A stretch of DNA of 64,000 nt. It comes from Agelas oroides (Eukaryota > Porifera > Demospongiae > Agelasida > Agelasidae). The position numbers were made by a program, and so were the translations under genes. The notes beneath the pieces were generated by a model that was not told the DNA's origin, searched no databases, and was given only the letters and a program-made list of their open reading frames with translations. Of this stretch, positions 25,269-39,400 are shown one piece after another; the stretch's first letter is position 1, and each line of letters starts with the position of its first letter. The DNA is taken from the NCBI GenBank assembly GCA_949130485.1, contig OX422186.1, positions 7,316,792 through 7,380,791 of the forward strand. The letters run 5' to 3'.

Positions 25269-28200
25269 TAAAAATGGAAACCTTTTGTCGGTGCGAAAGG
25301 CGCACAAAGTTGTACGGGACGTCCAATGTCACCTTCCACAGCAGCGCCATACAGTGCCGTCAAAGGAAATTCGCGATTATTCGCAAGTATGCCTAGCTCG
25401 GTGCAAAGGTTGCACTAACGTAAGATGCATATATTCCAGAAGCTATGGGGATGGAGAGTTTTAAAACGGAAAACGTTTTTCAGTGCAAAAGGCGCACAAA
25501 GCTGTATGCGCCGTCCAATGTTGCCTTCCACAGCAGCGCTATATAGTGACGTCAATGGAAATTCGCCTACATTCGTTAGTATGCCTAGCCCGGTACAAAC
25601 GTTGCACAAATGCAAGGTGCATATAATCCAGAAACTATGTGAATGGAGAGTCTAAAAATGGAAACCTTTTGTCGGTGCAAAAGGCGCACAAAGTTATACG
25701 CGCAGTCCAATGTCGCCTTCCACAGCAGCGCCATACAGTGCAGTTAATGGAAATTCGCGTACATTCGCGAGTATGCCTAGCCCGGTACAAACGTTGCACT
25801 AATGCAAGGTGCATATAATCCAGAAGCTATGGGAATGAAGAGTTTAAAAATGGAAACCTTTAGACGGTGCAAAAGGCGCACAAAGTTGTACGGGCCGTCC
25901 AGTGTCGCCTTCCACAGCAGCGCCATATAGTGCCGTCAATGAAAATTCGCGTACATTCGCGAGTATGCCTAGCCCGGTACAAACGTTCCACTAATGCAAG
26001 GTGCATATAATCCAGAAGCTATGGGAATGGAGAGTTTAAAAATGGAAACCTTTTGTCGGTGCAAAAGGCGCACAAAGCTGTACGGACCATCGAATGTCGC
26101 CTTCGACATCAGCGCCATCTAGTGCCGTCAATAGAAATTCGCGTACATTCGTGAGTATGGCTAGCCCGGTGCAAAGGTTGCACTAATGTAAGGTGCATAT
26201 AATCTACAAGCTATGGGAATGGAGAGTTTAAACATGGAAACCTTTAGTCGATGCAAAAGGCACACAAAGCCGTACCGGACGTCCAATGTCGCCTTCGCAG
26301 CAGCGCCAAATAGTGCCGTCAATGGAAATTTGCGTACATTGGCGAGTATGCCTAGCCCAGCACAAACGTTCCACCAATGCAAGGTGCACATAATCCAGAA
26401 GCTATGGGAATGGAGAGTTTAAAAATGGAAACCTTTTGTCGATGCAAAAGGCGCACTAAGCTGTACGGGCCGTCCAATGTCTCCATCCACAGCAGCGCCA
26501 TATAGTGCCGTCAATGGAAATTCGCGTATATTCGCGAGAATGCCTAGCCCGGTACAAACGTTGCACTAATGCAAGGTGAATATAATCCAGAAGCTATGGG
26601 AATGGAGAGTTTACAAATGGAAACCTTTTGACGGTGCAATAGGCAAACAAATTTGTAAGGGCCGTCCAATGTCGCCTTCCCCAGCAGCGCCATATAGTGA
26701 CGTCAATGGAAATTCGCGTACATTCGTTAGTATGCCTAGCCCGGTACAAACGTTGCACTAATGCAAGGTTCATATAATCCAGAAGCAATGGGAATGGAGA
26801 GTTTAAAAATGGAATCCTTTTGTCGGTGCAATGGGCGCACAAAGTTGTACGGGTCGTCCAATGTCGCCTTCCCCAGCAGCGCCATATAGTACCGTCAATG
26901 GAAATTCTCGTAATTTCGCGAGTATGCCTAGCCCGGTACAAACGTTGCACTAACGCAAGGTTCATATAATCCAGAAGCTATGGGAAAGGAGAGTTTAAAA
27001 ATGGAAACCTTCTGTCGGTGCAAAAGGTGCACAAAGTTGTACGGGCCGTCCAATGTCGACTTCCCCAGCAGCGCCATATAGTGCTGTCAATGGAAATTCG
27101 CGTACATTCGCGAGTATGCATAGCCCGGTACAAACGTTGCACTAATACAAGGTGCATATAATCCAGAAGCTATGGGAATGGAGAGTTTAAAAATGGAATA
27201 CTTTTGTCGGTGCAAAAGGTGCACAAAGTTGTACGGGCCGTCCAATGTCGACTTCCCCAGCAGCGCCATATAGTGCTGTCAATGGAAATTCGCGTATATT
27301 CGCGAGTATGCCTAGCCCGGTACAAACGTTGCACTAATACAAGGTGCATATAATCCAGAAGCTATGGGAAAGGAGAGTTTAAAAATGGAAACCTTTTGTC
27401 GGTGCAAAAGGCGCACAAAGCTGTACCGGCCTTCCAATGTCGCCTTCCCCAGCCGCGCCATATAGTGCTGTCAATGGAAATTCGTGTACATTCGCGAGTA
27501 TGCATAGCCTGGTACAAACGTTGCACTAATACAAGGTGCATATAATCCAGAAGCTATGGGAATGGAGAGTTTAAAAATGGAAACCTTTTGTCGGTGCAAA
27601 CGGAGCACAAAGCTGTACCGGCCTTCCAATGTCGCCTTCCACAGCAGCGCCATATAGTGCCGTCAATGAAAATTCTCGTAATTTCGCGAGTATGCCTAGC
27701 CCGGTACAAACGTTGCACTAATGCAAGGTTCATATAATCCAGAAACTATGGGAAAGGAGAGTTTAAAAATGGAAACCTTTTGTCGGTGTAAAAGGTGCAC
27801 AAAGTTGTACGGGCCGTCCAATGTCGACTTCCCCAGCAGCGCCATATAGTGCTGTCAACGAAAATTCGCGTACATTCGGGAGTATTCCTTGCCCGGTACA
27901 AACGTTGCACTAATACAAGGTGCATATAATCCAGAAGCTATGGGAATGGAGAGTTTATAAATGGAATCCTTTTGTCGGTGCAATGGGCGCACAAAGCTGT
28001 ACGGGTCGTCCAATGTCGCCTTCCCCAGCAGCGCCATATAGTGCCGCCAATGGAAATTCTCGTACTTTCGCGAGATTGCCTAGCCCGGTACAAACGTTGC
28101 ACTAATGCAAGGTGCAAATAATCCAGAAGCTATGGGAATGGAGAGTTTAAAAATGGAATCCTTTTGTCGGTGCAATGGGCGCACAAAGCTGTACGGGTCG

Positions 28201-28700
28201 TCCAATGTCGCCTTCCCCAGCAGCGCCATACAGTGCCGTCAATGGAAATTCTCGTACTTTCGCGAGTATGCCTAGCCCGGTACAAACGTTGCACTAATGC
28301 AAGGTTCATATAATCCAGAAGCTATGGGAAAGGAGAGTTTAAAAATGGAAACCTTTTGTCGGTGCAAAGGGAGCACAAACCTGTACGGGTCGTCCAAATT
28401 CGCCTTCCTCATCAGCGCCATATAGTGCCGTCAATGGAAATTCCCTTACATTTGGGAGTATGCCTAGCCTGATACAAACGTTACACTAAGGCAAAGTGCA
28501 TATAATCCAGAAGCTATGGGAATGGAGAGTTTAAAAATGGAATCCTTTTGTCGGTGCAATGGGCGCACAAAGCTGTACGGGTCGTCCAATGTCGCCTTCC
28601 CCAGAAGCGCTATATAGTGCTGTCAATGGAAATTCTCGTACTTTCGCGAGTATGCCTAGCCCGGTACAAACGTTGCACTAATGCAAGGTTCATATAATCC
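25269..28700. repeat. 3839-bp unit, second copy
   Basis: This is the tandem partner of 21430-25268. It differs by scattered substitutions, for example GTAGTATGTAC-type changes in single monomers and CCACAGCAG at 22844 against CCCCAGCAG at 26683. It is collinear to about 28.70 kb, where a one-monomer length difference ends the constant offset. The distal counterpart is about 50625-54056. Because both large copies contain this pair, the 3.84-kb duplication is older than the 25-kb event. Confidence 0.85.
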
Positions 28701-29640
28701 AGAAGCTATGGGAATGGAGAGTTTAAAAATGGAATCCTTTTCTCGGTGCAATGGGCGCACAAAGCTGTACGGGTCGTCCAATTTCGCCTTCCACAGCAGC
28801 GCCATATAGTGCCGTCAATGGAAATTATCGTACTTTCGCGAGTATGCCTAGCCCGGTACAAACGTTGCACTAATGCAAGGTGCATATAATCCAGAAGCTA
28901 TGGGAATGGAGAGTTTAAAAATGGAATCCTTTTGTCGGTGCAATGGGCGCACAAAGCTGTACGGGTCGTCCAATGTCGCCTTCCCCAGCAGCGCCATACA
29001 GTGCCGTCAATGGAAATTCTCGTACTTTCGCGAGTATGCCTAGCCCGGTACAAACGTTGCACTAATGCAAGGTTCATATAATCCAGAAGCTATGGGAAAG
29101 GAGAGTTTAAAAATGGAAACCTTTTGTCGGTGCAAAGGGAGCACAAACCTGTACGGGTCGTCCAAATTCGCCTTCCTCATCAGCGCCATATAGTGCCGTC
29201 AATGGAAATTCCCTTACATTTGGGAGTATGCCTAGCCTGATACAAACGTTACACTAAGGCAAAGTGCATATAATCCAGAAGCTATGGGAATGGAGAGTTT
29301 AAAAATGGAATCCTTTTGTCGGTGCAATGGGCGCACAAAGCTGTACGGGTCGTCCAATGTCGCCTTCCCCAGCAGCGCTATATAGTGCTGTCAATGGAAA
29401 TTCTCGTACTTTCGCGAGTATGCCTAGCCCGGTACAAACGTTGCACTAATGCAAGGTTCATATAATCCAGAAGCTATGGGAATGGAGAGTTTAAAAATGG
29501 AATCCTTTTCTCGGTGCAATGGGCGCACAAAGCTGTACGGGTCGTCCAATTTCGCCTTCCACAGCAGCGCCATATAGTGCCGTCAATGGAAATTATCGTA
29601 CTTTCGCGAGTATGCCTAGCCCGGTACAAACGTTGCACTA
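28125..29640. repeat. Two tandem copies of a 768-bp (4-monomer) unit
   Basis: Copy one is about 28125-28892 and copy two about 28893-29640. The rare TCCCTTACATTTGGGA hairpin variant lies near 28442 and 29210, exactly 768 bp apart, and CCTTTTCTCGG near 28737 and 29505. The same pair recurs at about 53481-54996 in the distal large copy. Confidence 0.8.
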
Positions 29641-32194
29641 ATGCAAGGTTCATATAATCCAGAAGCTATGGGAAAGGAGAGTTTAAAAATGGAAACCTTT
29701 TGTCGGTGCAAAAGGTGCACAAAGTTGTACGGGCCGTCCAATGTCGACTTCCCCAGCAGCGCCATATAGTGCTGTCAATGGAAATTCGCGTACATTCGCG
29801 AGTATGCATTGCCCGGTACAAACGTTGCACTAATACAAGGTGCATATAATCCAGAAGCAATGGGAATGGAGAGTTTAAAAATGGAAACCTTTTGTCGGTG
29901 CAAAGGGAGCACAAAACTGTACCGGCCTTCCAATGTCGCCTTCTACAGCAGCGCCATATAGTGCCGTCAATGAAAATTCTCGTACTTTCGCGAGTATGCC
30001 TAGCCTGGTACAAACGTTGCACTAATGCAAGGTTCATATAATCCAGAAGCTATGGGAAAGGAGAATTTCAAAATGGAAACCTTTTGTCGGTACAAAAGGT
30101 GCTCAAAGTTGTACGAGCCGTCCAATGTCGACTTCCCCAGCAGCGCCATATAGTGCTGTCAATGGAAATTCGCGTATATTCGCGAGTATGCATAGTCCGG
30201 TACAAACATTGCACTAATACAAGGTGCATATAATCCAGAAGCTATGGGAATGGAGAGTTTAAAAATGGAAACCTTTTGTCGGTGCAAAAGGCGCACAAAG
30301 TTGTACGGGCCGTCCATTGTCGCCTTCCTCAGCAGCGCTATATACTGGCGTCAATGGAAATTCGCGTACATTCGCGAGTATGCCTAGCCCGGTACAAACG
30401 TTGCACTAATGCAAGGTTCATATAATCCAGAAGCTATGGGAATGGAGAGTTTAAAAATGGAAACCTTTTGTCGGTGCATTGGGCGCACAAAGCTGTACGG
30501 GTCGTCCAATGTCGCCTTCCCAGCAGCGCCATATAGTGCCGTCAATGGAAATTCTCGTACTTTCACGAGTATGCCTAGCCCGGTACAAACGTTGCACTAA
30601 TGCAAGGTTCATATAATCCAGAAGCTATGGGAATGGAGAGTTTAAAAATGGAAACCTTTTGTCGGTGCAAAGGGAGCACAAAGCTGTACCGGCCTTCCAA
30701 TGTCGCCTTCCACAGCTGCGCCATATAGTGCCGTCAATGAAAATTCGCGTACATTCGCGAGTATGCATAGCCCGGTACAAACGTTGCACTAATACAAGGT
30801 GCATATAATCCAGAAGCTATGGGAAAGGAGAGTTTAAAAATGGAAACCTTCTGTCGGTGCAAAAGGTGCACAAAGTTGTACGGGCCGTCCAATGTCGACT
30901 TCCCCAGCAGCGCCATTTAATGCCGTCAATGGAAATTCGCGTACATTCGCGAGTATGCCTAGCCCGGTACAAACGTTGCACTAATGCAAGGTGCGTATAA
31001 TCCAGAAGCTATGGGAATGGAGAGTCTAAAAATGGAAACCTTTTGTCGGTGCAAAAGGCGCACAAAGCTGTACGGGCCGTCCAACATCGCTTTCGACAGC
31101 AGCGCCATATAGTGCCGTCAATGGAAATTCGCGTACATTCGCGAGTATGCCTAGCCCGGTACAAACGTTGCACTAATGCAAGGTGCGTATAATCCAGAAG
31201 CTATGGGAATGGAGAGTCTAAAAATGGAAACCTTTTGTCGGTGCAAAAGGCGCACAAAGCTGTACGGGCCGTCCAACATCGCTTTCGACAGCAGCGCCAT
31301 ATGGTGCCGTCAGTGGAAATTCGCGTACATTCGCGAGTATGCCTAGCCCGGTACAAACGTTGCACTAATGCAAGGTGCATATAATACGGAAGCTATGGGA
31401 ATGGAGAGTCTAAAATTGGAAACCTTTTGTCGGTGCAAAAGGCGCACAAAGCTATACGGGAAGTCTAATGTCGCCTTACCCAGCAGCGCCATATAGTGCA
31501 GTCAATGGAAATTCGCGTACATTCGCGAGTATGGCTAGCCCGGTACAAACGTTGCACTAATGCAAGGTGCATATAATCCAGAAGCTAAGGGAATGGAGAC
31601 TTTAAAAATGGAAACCTTTTTGTCGGTGCGAAAGGCGCACAAAGCTGTACGGGACGTCCAATGTCACCTTCCACAGCAGCGCCATACAGTGCCGTCAAAG
31701 GAAATTCGCGATTATTCGCAAGTATGCCTAGCTCGGTGCAAAGGTTGCACTAATGTAAGATGCATATATTCCAGAAGCTATGGGGATGGAGAGTTTTAAA
31801 ACGGAAAACTTTTTTCAGTGCAAAAGGCGCACAAAGCTGTATGCGCCTTCCAAAGTTGCCTTCCACAGCAGCGCCATATAGTGACGTCAATGGAAATTCG
31901 CCTACATTCGTTAGTATGCCTAGCCCGGTACAAACGTTGCACAAATGCAAGGTGCATATAATCCAGAAACTATGTGAATGGAGAGTCTAAAAATGGAAAC
32001 CTTTTGTCGGTGCAAAAGGCGCACAAAGTTATACGCGCAGTCCAATGCCGCCTTCCACAGCAGCGCCATACAGTGCAGTCAATGGAAATTCGCGTACATT
32101 CGCGAGTATGCCTAGCCCGGTACAAACGTTGCACTAATGCAAGGTGCATATAATCCAGAAGCTATGGGAATGGAGAGTTTAAAAATGGAAACCT

Positions 32195-33489
32195 TTTGTC
32201 GGTGCAAAGGGAGCACAAAACTGTACCGGCCTTCCAATGTCGCCTTCTACAGCAGCGCCATATAGTGCCGTCAATGAAAATTCTCGTACTTTCGCGAGTA
32301 TGCCTAGCCTGGTACAAACGTTGCACTAATGCAAGGTTCATATAATCCAGAAGCTATGGGAAAGGAGAATTTCAAAATGGAAACCTTTTGTCGGTACAAA
32401 AGGTGCTCAAAGTTGTACGAGCCGTCCAATGTCGACTTCCCCAGCAGCGCCATATAGTGCTGTCAATGGAAATTCGCGTATATTCGCGAGTATGCATAGT
32501 CCGGTACAAACATTGCACTAATACAAGGTGCATATAATCCAGAAGCTATGGGAATGGAGAGTTTAAAAATGGAAACCTTTTGTCGGTGCAAAAGGCGCAC
32601 AAAGTTGTACGGGCCGTCCATTGTCGCCTTCCTCAGCAGCGCTATATACTGGCGTCAATGGAAATTCGCGTACATTCGCGAGTATGCCTAGCCCGGTACA
32701 AACGTTGCACTAATGCAAGGTTCATATAATCCAGAAGCTATGGGAATGGAGAGTTTAAAAATGGAAACCTTTTGTCGGTGCATTGGGCGCACAAAGCTGT
32801 ACGGGTCGTCCAATGTCGCCTTCCCAGCAGCGCCATATAGTGCCGTCAATGGAAATTCTCGTACTTTCGCGAGTATGCCTAGCCCGGTACAAACGTTGCA
32901 CTAATGCAAGGTTCATATAATCCAGAAGCTATGGGAATGGAGAGTTTAAAAATGGAAACCTTTTGTCGGTGCAAAGGGAGCACAAAGCTGTACCGGCCTT
33001 CCAATGTCGCCTTCCACAGCTGCGCCATATAGTGCCGTCAATGAAAATTCGCGTACATTCGCGAGTATGCATAGCCCGGTACAAACGTTGCACTAATGCA
33101 AGGTTCATATAATCCAGAAGCTATGGGAAAGGAGAGTTTAAAAATGGAAACCTTTTGTCGGTGCAAAAGGTGCACAAAGTTGTACGGGCCGTCCAATGTC
33201 GACTTCCCCAGCAGCGCCATATAGTGCTGTCAATGGAAATTCGCGTACATTCGCGAGTATGCATTGCCCGGTACAAACGTTGCACTAATACAAGGTGCAT
33301 ATAATCCAGAAGCAATGGGAATGGAGAGTTTAAAAATGGAAACCTTTTGTCGGTGCAAAGGGAGCACAAAACTGTACCGGCCTTCCAATGTCGCCTTCTA
33401 CAGCAGCGCCATATAGTGCCGTCAATGAAAATTCTCGTACTTTCGCGAGTATGCCTAGCCTGGTACAAACGTTGCACTAATGCAAGGTT
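32195..33489. repeat. Patchwork linker between the two large copies
   Basis: This 1.3-kb stretch has no counterpart after the distal copy. About 32150-33094 follows 29850-30790 at an offset of 2304 bp (12 monomers). At about 33095 the source switches, and 33095-33480 follows 29640-30030 at an offset of 3455 bp. Two template switches in 1.3 kb mark it as a recombination product within the array. Confidence 0.7.
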
Positions 33490-36400
33490 CATATAATCAT
33501 GAAGCTATGGGAAAGGAGAGTTTAAAAATGGAAACCTTTTGTCGGTGCAAAAGGTACACAAAGTTGTACGGGCCGTCCAATGTCGACTTCCCCAGCAGCG
33601 CCATATAGTGCTGTCAATGGAAATTCGCGTCCATTCGCGAGTATGCCTAGCCCGGTACAAACGTTGCACTAATACAAGGTGCATATAATCCAGAAGCTAT
33701 GGGAATGGAGAGTTTAAAAATGGAAACCTTCTGTCGGTGCAAAAGGTGCACAAAGTTGTACGGGCCGTCCAATGTCGACTTCCCCAGCAGCGCCATATAA
33801 TGCCGTCAATGGAAATTCGCGTACATTCGCGAGTATGCATAGCCCGGTACAAACGTTGCACTAATACAAGGTGCATATAATCCAGAAGCTATGGGAATGG
33901 AGAGTTTAAAAATGGAATCCTTTTGTCGGTGCAATGGGCGTACAAATCTGTACGGGTCGTCCAATGTCGCCTTCCCCAGCAGCGCCATATAGTGCCATCA
34001 ATGGAAATTCTCGTACATTCGCGAGTATGCCTAGCCCGGTACAAACGTTGCACTAATGAAAGGTTCATATAATCCAGAAGCTATGGGAAAAGAGAGTTTA
34101 AAAATGGAAACCTTTTGTCGGTGCAAAGGGAGCACAAGGCTGTACCGGCCTTCCAATGACGCCTTCCACAGCAGCGCCATATAGTGCCGTCAATGAAAAT
34201 TCTAGTACTTTCGCTAGTATGCATAGCCCGGTACAAACGTTGCACTAATGCAAGGTTCATATAATCCAGAAGCTATGGGAAAGGAGAGTTTAAAAATGGA
34301 AATCTTTTGTCGGCGCAAAGGGTGCACAAAATTGTACGGGCCTTCCAATTTCGACTTCCCCAGCAGCGCCATATAGTGCCGTCAATGGAAATTCGCGTAC
34401 ATTCGCGAGTATGCCTAGCCCGGTACAAACGTTGCACTAATACAAGGTGTATATAATCCAGAAGCTATGGGAATGGAGAGTTTAAAAATGGAAACCTTTT
34501 GTCGGTGCAAAGGGAGAACAAAGCTGTACCGGCCTTCCAATATCGCTTTCCACAGCAGCACCATTTAGTGCCGTCAATGAAAATTCTCGTACATTCGCGA
34601 GTATATCTAGCCCGGTGCAAACGTTGCACTAATGCAAGGTTCATATAATCATGAAGCTATGGGAAAGGAGAGTTTAAAAATGGAAACCTTTTGTCGGTGC
34701 AAAAGGTACACAAAGTTGTACGGGCCGTCCAATGTCGACTTCCCCAGCAGCGCCATATAGTGCTGTCAATGGAAATTCGCGTCCATTCGCGAGTATGCCT
34801 AGCCCGGTACAAACGTTGCACTAATACAAGGTGCATATAATCCAGAAGCTATGGGAATGGAGAGTTTAAAAATGGAAACCTTCTGTCGGTGCAAAAGGTG
34901 CACAAAGTTGTACGGGCCGTCCAATGTCGACTTCCCCAGAAGCGCCATATAATGCCGTCAATGGAAATTCGCGTACATTCGCGAGTATGCATAGCCCGGT
35001 ACAAACGTTGCACTAATACAAGGTGCATATAATCCAGAAGCTATGGGAATGGAGAGTTTAAAAATGGAATCCTTTTGTCGGTGCAATGGGCGTACAAATC
35101 TGTACGGGTCGTCCAATGTCGCCTTCCCCAGCAGCGCCATATAGTGCCATCAATGGAAATTCTCGTACATTCGCGAGTATGCCTAGCCCGGTACAAACGT
35201 TGCACTAATGAAAGGTTCATATAATCCAGAAGCTATGGGAAAAGAGAGTTTAAAAATGGAAACCTTTTGTCGGTGCAAAGGGAGCACAAAGCTGTACCGG
35301 CCTTCCAATGTCGCCTTCCACAGCAGCGCCATATAGTGCCGTCAATGAAAATTCTCGTACATTCGCGAGTATGCCTTGCCCGGTACAAACGTTGCACTAA
35401 TACAAGGTGCATATAATCCAGAAGCTATGGAAATGGAGAGTTTAAAAATGGAAACCTTCTGTCGGTGCAAAAGGTGCACAAAGTTGTACGGGCCGTCCAA
35501 TGTCGACTTCCCCAGCAGCGCCATATAGTGCCGTCAATGGAAATTCGCGTACATTCGCGAGTATGCATAGCCCGGCACAAACGTTGCACTAATACAAGGT
35601 GCATATAATCCAGAAGCTATGGGAATGGAGAGTTTAAAAATGGAAACCTTTTGTCGGTGCAAAAGGTGCACAAATTTGTACGGGCCGTCCAATATCGACT
35701 TCCCCAGCAGCGCCATATAGTGCCGTCAATGGAAATTCGCGTACATTCGCGAGTATGCCTAGCCCGGTACAAACGTTGCACTAATACAAGGTGTATATAA
35801 TCCAGAAGCTATGGGATTGGAGAGTTTAAAAATGGAAACCTTTTGTCGGTGCAAAGGGAGAACAAAGCTGTACCGGCCTTCCAATATCGCTTTCCACAGC
35901 AGCGCCATATAGTGCCGTCAATGAAAATTCTCGTACATTCGCGAGTATATCTAGCCCGGTGCAAACGTTGCACTAATGCAAGGTTCATATAATCATGAAG
36001 CTATGGGAAAGGAGAGTTTAAAAATGGAAACCTTTTGTCGGTGCAAAAGGTGCACAAAGTTGTACGCGCCGTCCAATGTCGACTTCCCCAGCAGCGCCAT
36101 ATAGTGCTGTCAATGGAAATTCGCGTACATTCGCGAGTATGCCTAGCCCGGTACAAACGTTGCACTAATACAAGGTGCATATAATTCAGAAGCTATGGGA
36201 ATGGAGAGTTTAAAAATGGAAACCTTCTGTCGGTGCAAAAGGTGCACAAAGTTGTACGGGCCGTCCAATGTCGACTTCCCCAGCAGCGCCATATAGTGCC
36301 GTCAATGGAAATTCGCGTACATTCGCGAGTATGCATAGCCCGGTACAAACGTTGCACTAATACAAGGTGCATATAATCCAGAAGCTATGGGAATGGAGAG

Positions 36401-39400
36401 TTTAAAAATGGAAACCTTTTGTCGGTGCAAAAGGTGCACAAATTTGTACGGGCCGTCCAATGTCGACTTCCCCAGCAGCGCCATATAGTGCTGTCAATGG
36501 AAATTCGCGTACATTCGCGAGTATGCCTAGCCCAGTACAAACGTTGCACTAATACAAGGTGCATATAATCCAGAAGCTATGGGAATGGAGAGTTTAAAAT
36601 TGGAAACCTTTTATCGGTGCAAAGGGAGCACAAAGCTGTACCGGCCTTCCAATGTCGCTTCCACAGCAGCGCCATATAGTGCTGTCAATGGAAATTCGCG
36701 TACATTCGCGAGTATGCCTAGACCGGTACAAACGTTGCACTAATACAAGGTGCATATAATCCAGAAGCTATGGGAATGGAGAGTCCAAAAATGGAAACAT
36801 TTTGTCGGTGCAAAAGGCGCACAAATCTGTACGGTCCGTCCAATATCGCCTACCACAGCAGTGCCATATAGTGCCGTCAATGAAAATTCTCGTATATTCG
36901 CGAGTATGCCTAGCCCGGTACAAACGTTGTACTAATACAAGGTTCATATAATCCAGAAGCTATGGGAATGGAGAGTTTACAAATGGAAACCTTTTGACGG
37001 TGCAATAGGCAAACAAATTTGTAAGGGCCGTCCAATGTCGCCTTCCACAGCAGCGCCATATAGTGCCGTCAATGGAAATTCGCGTACATTCGCGAGTATG
37101 TCTAGCCCGGTACAAACGTTCCACTAATGCAAGGTGCATATAATCAAGAAGCAATGGGAATGGAGAGTCTAAAAATTCAAACCTTTTGTCGATGCAAAAG
37201 GCGCACAAATCTGTACGGGCAGTCCAATGTCGCCTTCCACAGCAGCGCCATATAGTGCCGTCAATGGAAATTCTCGTACTTTCGCGAGTATGCCTAGCCC
37301 GGTACAAACGTTGCACTAATGCAAGGTGCATATAATCCAGAAGCTATGGGAATGGAGAGTCCAAAAATGGAAACATTTTGTCGGTGCAAAAGGCGCACAA
37401 ATCTGTACGGGCCGTCCAATGTCGCCTACCACAGCAGCGCCATATAGTGCCGTCAATGAAAATTCTCGTACTTTCGCGAGTATGCCTAGCCCGGTACAAA
37501 CGTTGCACTAATGCAAGGTTCATATAATCCAGAAGCTATGGGAAAGGAGAGTTTAAAAATGGAAACCTTTTATCGGTGCAAAAGGTGCACAAAGTTGTAC
37601 GGACCGTCCAATGTCGCCTTCACACGCAGCGCCATATAGTGCCGTCAATGGAAATTAGCGTACATTCGCGAGTACTCCTAGCCCGGTACAAACGTTGCAC
37701 TAATGCAAGGTGAATATAATCCAGAAGCTATGGGAATGGAGAGTTTAAAAATGGAAAATTTTGTCGGTGCAAAGGGCGCACAAAATTCTACGGGCCGTCC
37801 AATGTCGCCTTCAACAGCAGCGCCATATACTGCCGTCAATGAAAATTCTCGTACATTCGCGAGTATGCCTAGCCCGTTACAAACCTTGCACTAATGCAAG
37901 ATGCATATAATCCAGAAGCAATGGGAATGGAGAGTTTCAAATTGGAAACCTTTTATCGGTGCAAAGGGAGCACAAAGCTGTACCGGCCTTCCAATGTCGC
38001 TTCCACAGCAGCGCCATATAGTGCCGTCAATGGAAATTCGCGTACATTCGCGAGTATGCCTAGACCGGTACAAACGTTGCACTAATGCAAGGTGCATATA
38101 ATCCAGAAGCTATGGGAATGGAGAGTCCAAAAATGGAAACATTTTGTCGGTGCAAAAGGCGCACAAATCTGTACGGGCCGTCCAATGTCGCCTACCACAG
38201 CAGCGCCATATAGTGCCGTAAATGAAAATTCTCGAACATTCGCGAGTATGCCTAGCCCGGTACAAACGTTGCACTAATGCAAGGTGCATATAATCCAGAA
38301 GCTATGGGAATGGAGAGTTTAAAAATGGAAACCTTTTGTCGGTGCAAAAGGCGCACAAAGTTGTACGGGCCGTCCAATATCGCCTTCCTCAGCAGCGCCA
38401 TATACTGCCGTCAAAGGAAATTCGCGTACATTCGCGAGTATGCCTAGTCAGGTACAAACGTTGCACTAATGCAAGGTGCATATAATCCAGAAGCTATGGG
38501 AATGGAGAGTTTAAAAATGGAATCCTTTTGTCGGTGCAATGGGCGCACAAAGCTGTACGGGTCGTCCAATGTCGCCTTCCACAGCAGCGCCATATAGTGC
38601 CGTCATTGGAAATTCTCGTACATTCGCGAGTATGCCTAGCCCGGTACAAACGTTGCACTAATGCAAGGTTCATATAATCCAGAAGCTATGGGAAAGGAGA
38701 GTTTAAAAATGGAAACCTTTTGTCGGTGCAAAAGGTGCAGAAAGTTGTACGGGCCGTCCAATGTCGACTTCCCCAGCAGCGCCATATAGTGCCGTCAATG
38801 AAAATTCTCGTACATTCGCGAGTATGCCTAGCCCGGTACAAACGTTGCACTAATACAAGGTGCATATAATCCAGAAGCTATGGGAATGGAGAGTTTAAAA
38901 ATGGAAACCTTTTCTCGGTGCAAAAGGTGCACAAATTTGTACGGGCCGTCCAATGTCGACTTCCCCAGCAGCGCCATATAGTGCTGTCAATGGAAATTCG
39001 CGTACATTCGCGAGTATGTCTAGCCCGGTACAAACCTTGCACTAATACAAGGTGCATATAATCCAGAAGCTATGGGAATGGAGAGTTTAAAATTGGAAAC
39101 CTTTTGTCGGTGCAAAGGGAGCACAAAGCTGTACCGGCCTTCCAATGTCGCTTCCACAGCAGCGCCATATAGTGCTGTCAATGGAAATTCGCGTACATTC
39201 GCGAGTATGCCTAGACCGGTACAAACGTTGCACTAATGCAAGGTGCATATAATCCAGAAGCTATGGGAATGGAGAGTCCAAAAATGGAAACATTTTGTCG
39301 GTGCAAAAGGCGCACAAATCTGTACGGGCCGTCCAATGTCGCCTACCACAGCAGCGCCATATAGTGCCGTCAATGAAAATTCTCGTATATTCGCGAGTAT

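Larger units (their letters stand above)
7558..32194. repeat. Large segmental satellite duplication, proximal copy
   Basis: This stretch of about 24.6 kb (128 monomers) is the proximal member of a nearly perfect large duplication. Positions 8848-32194 match 34204-57550 at a constant displacement of 25,356 bp. Positions 7558-7868 match 33490-33800 at 25,932 bp, 576 bp more, because this copy has an extra trimer. Rare markers confirm collinearity, including the 23-bp insertion (20400 and 45756), all five TGACGTCA variants, and the nested 3.84-kb and 0.77-kb duplications. Only isolated base differences were noticed. One example is an AT-rich variation at 20365 (CTAGTACCTTCG against CTAGTACCTACG); another is at 12863 (GCCGTCAATG against GCCGTAAATG). 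The displacement equals 132 monomers plus 12 bp. Confidence 0.9.
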
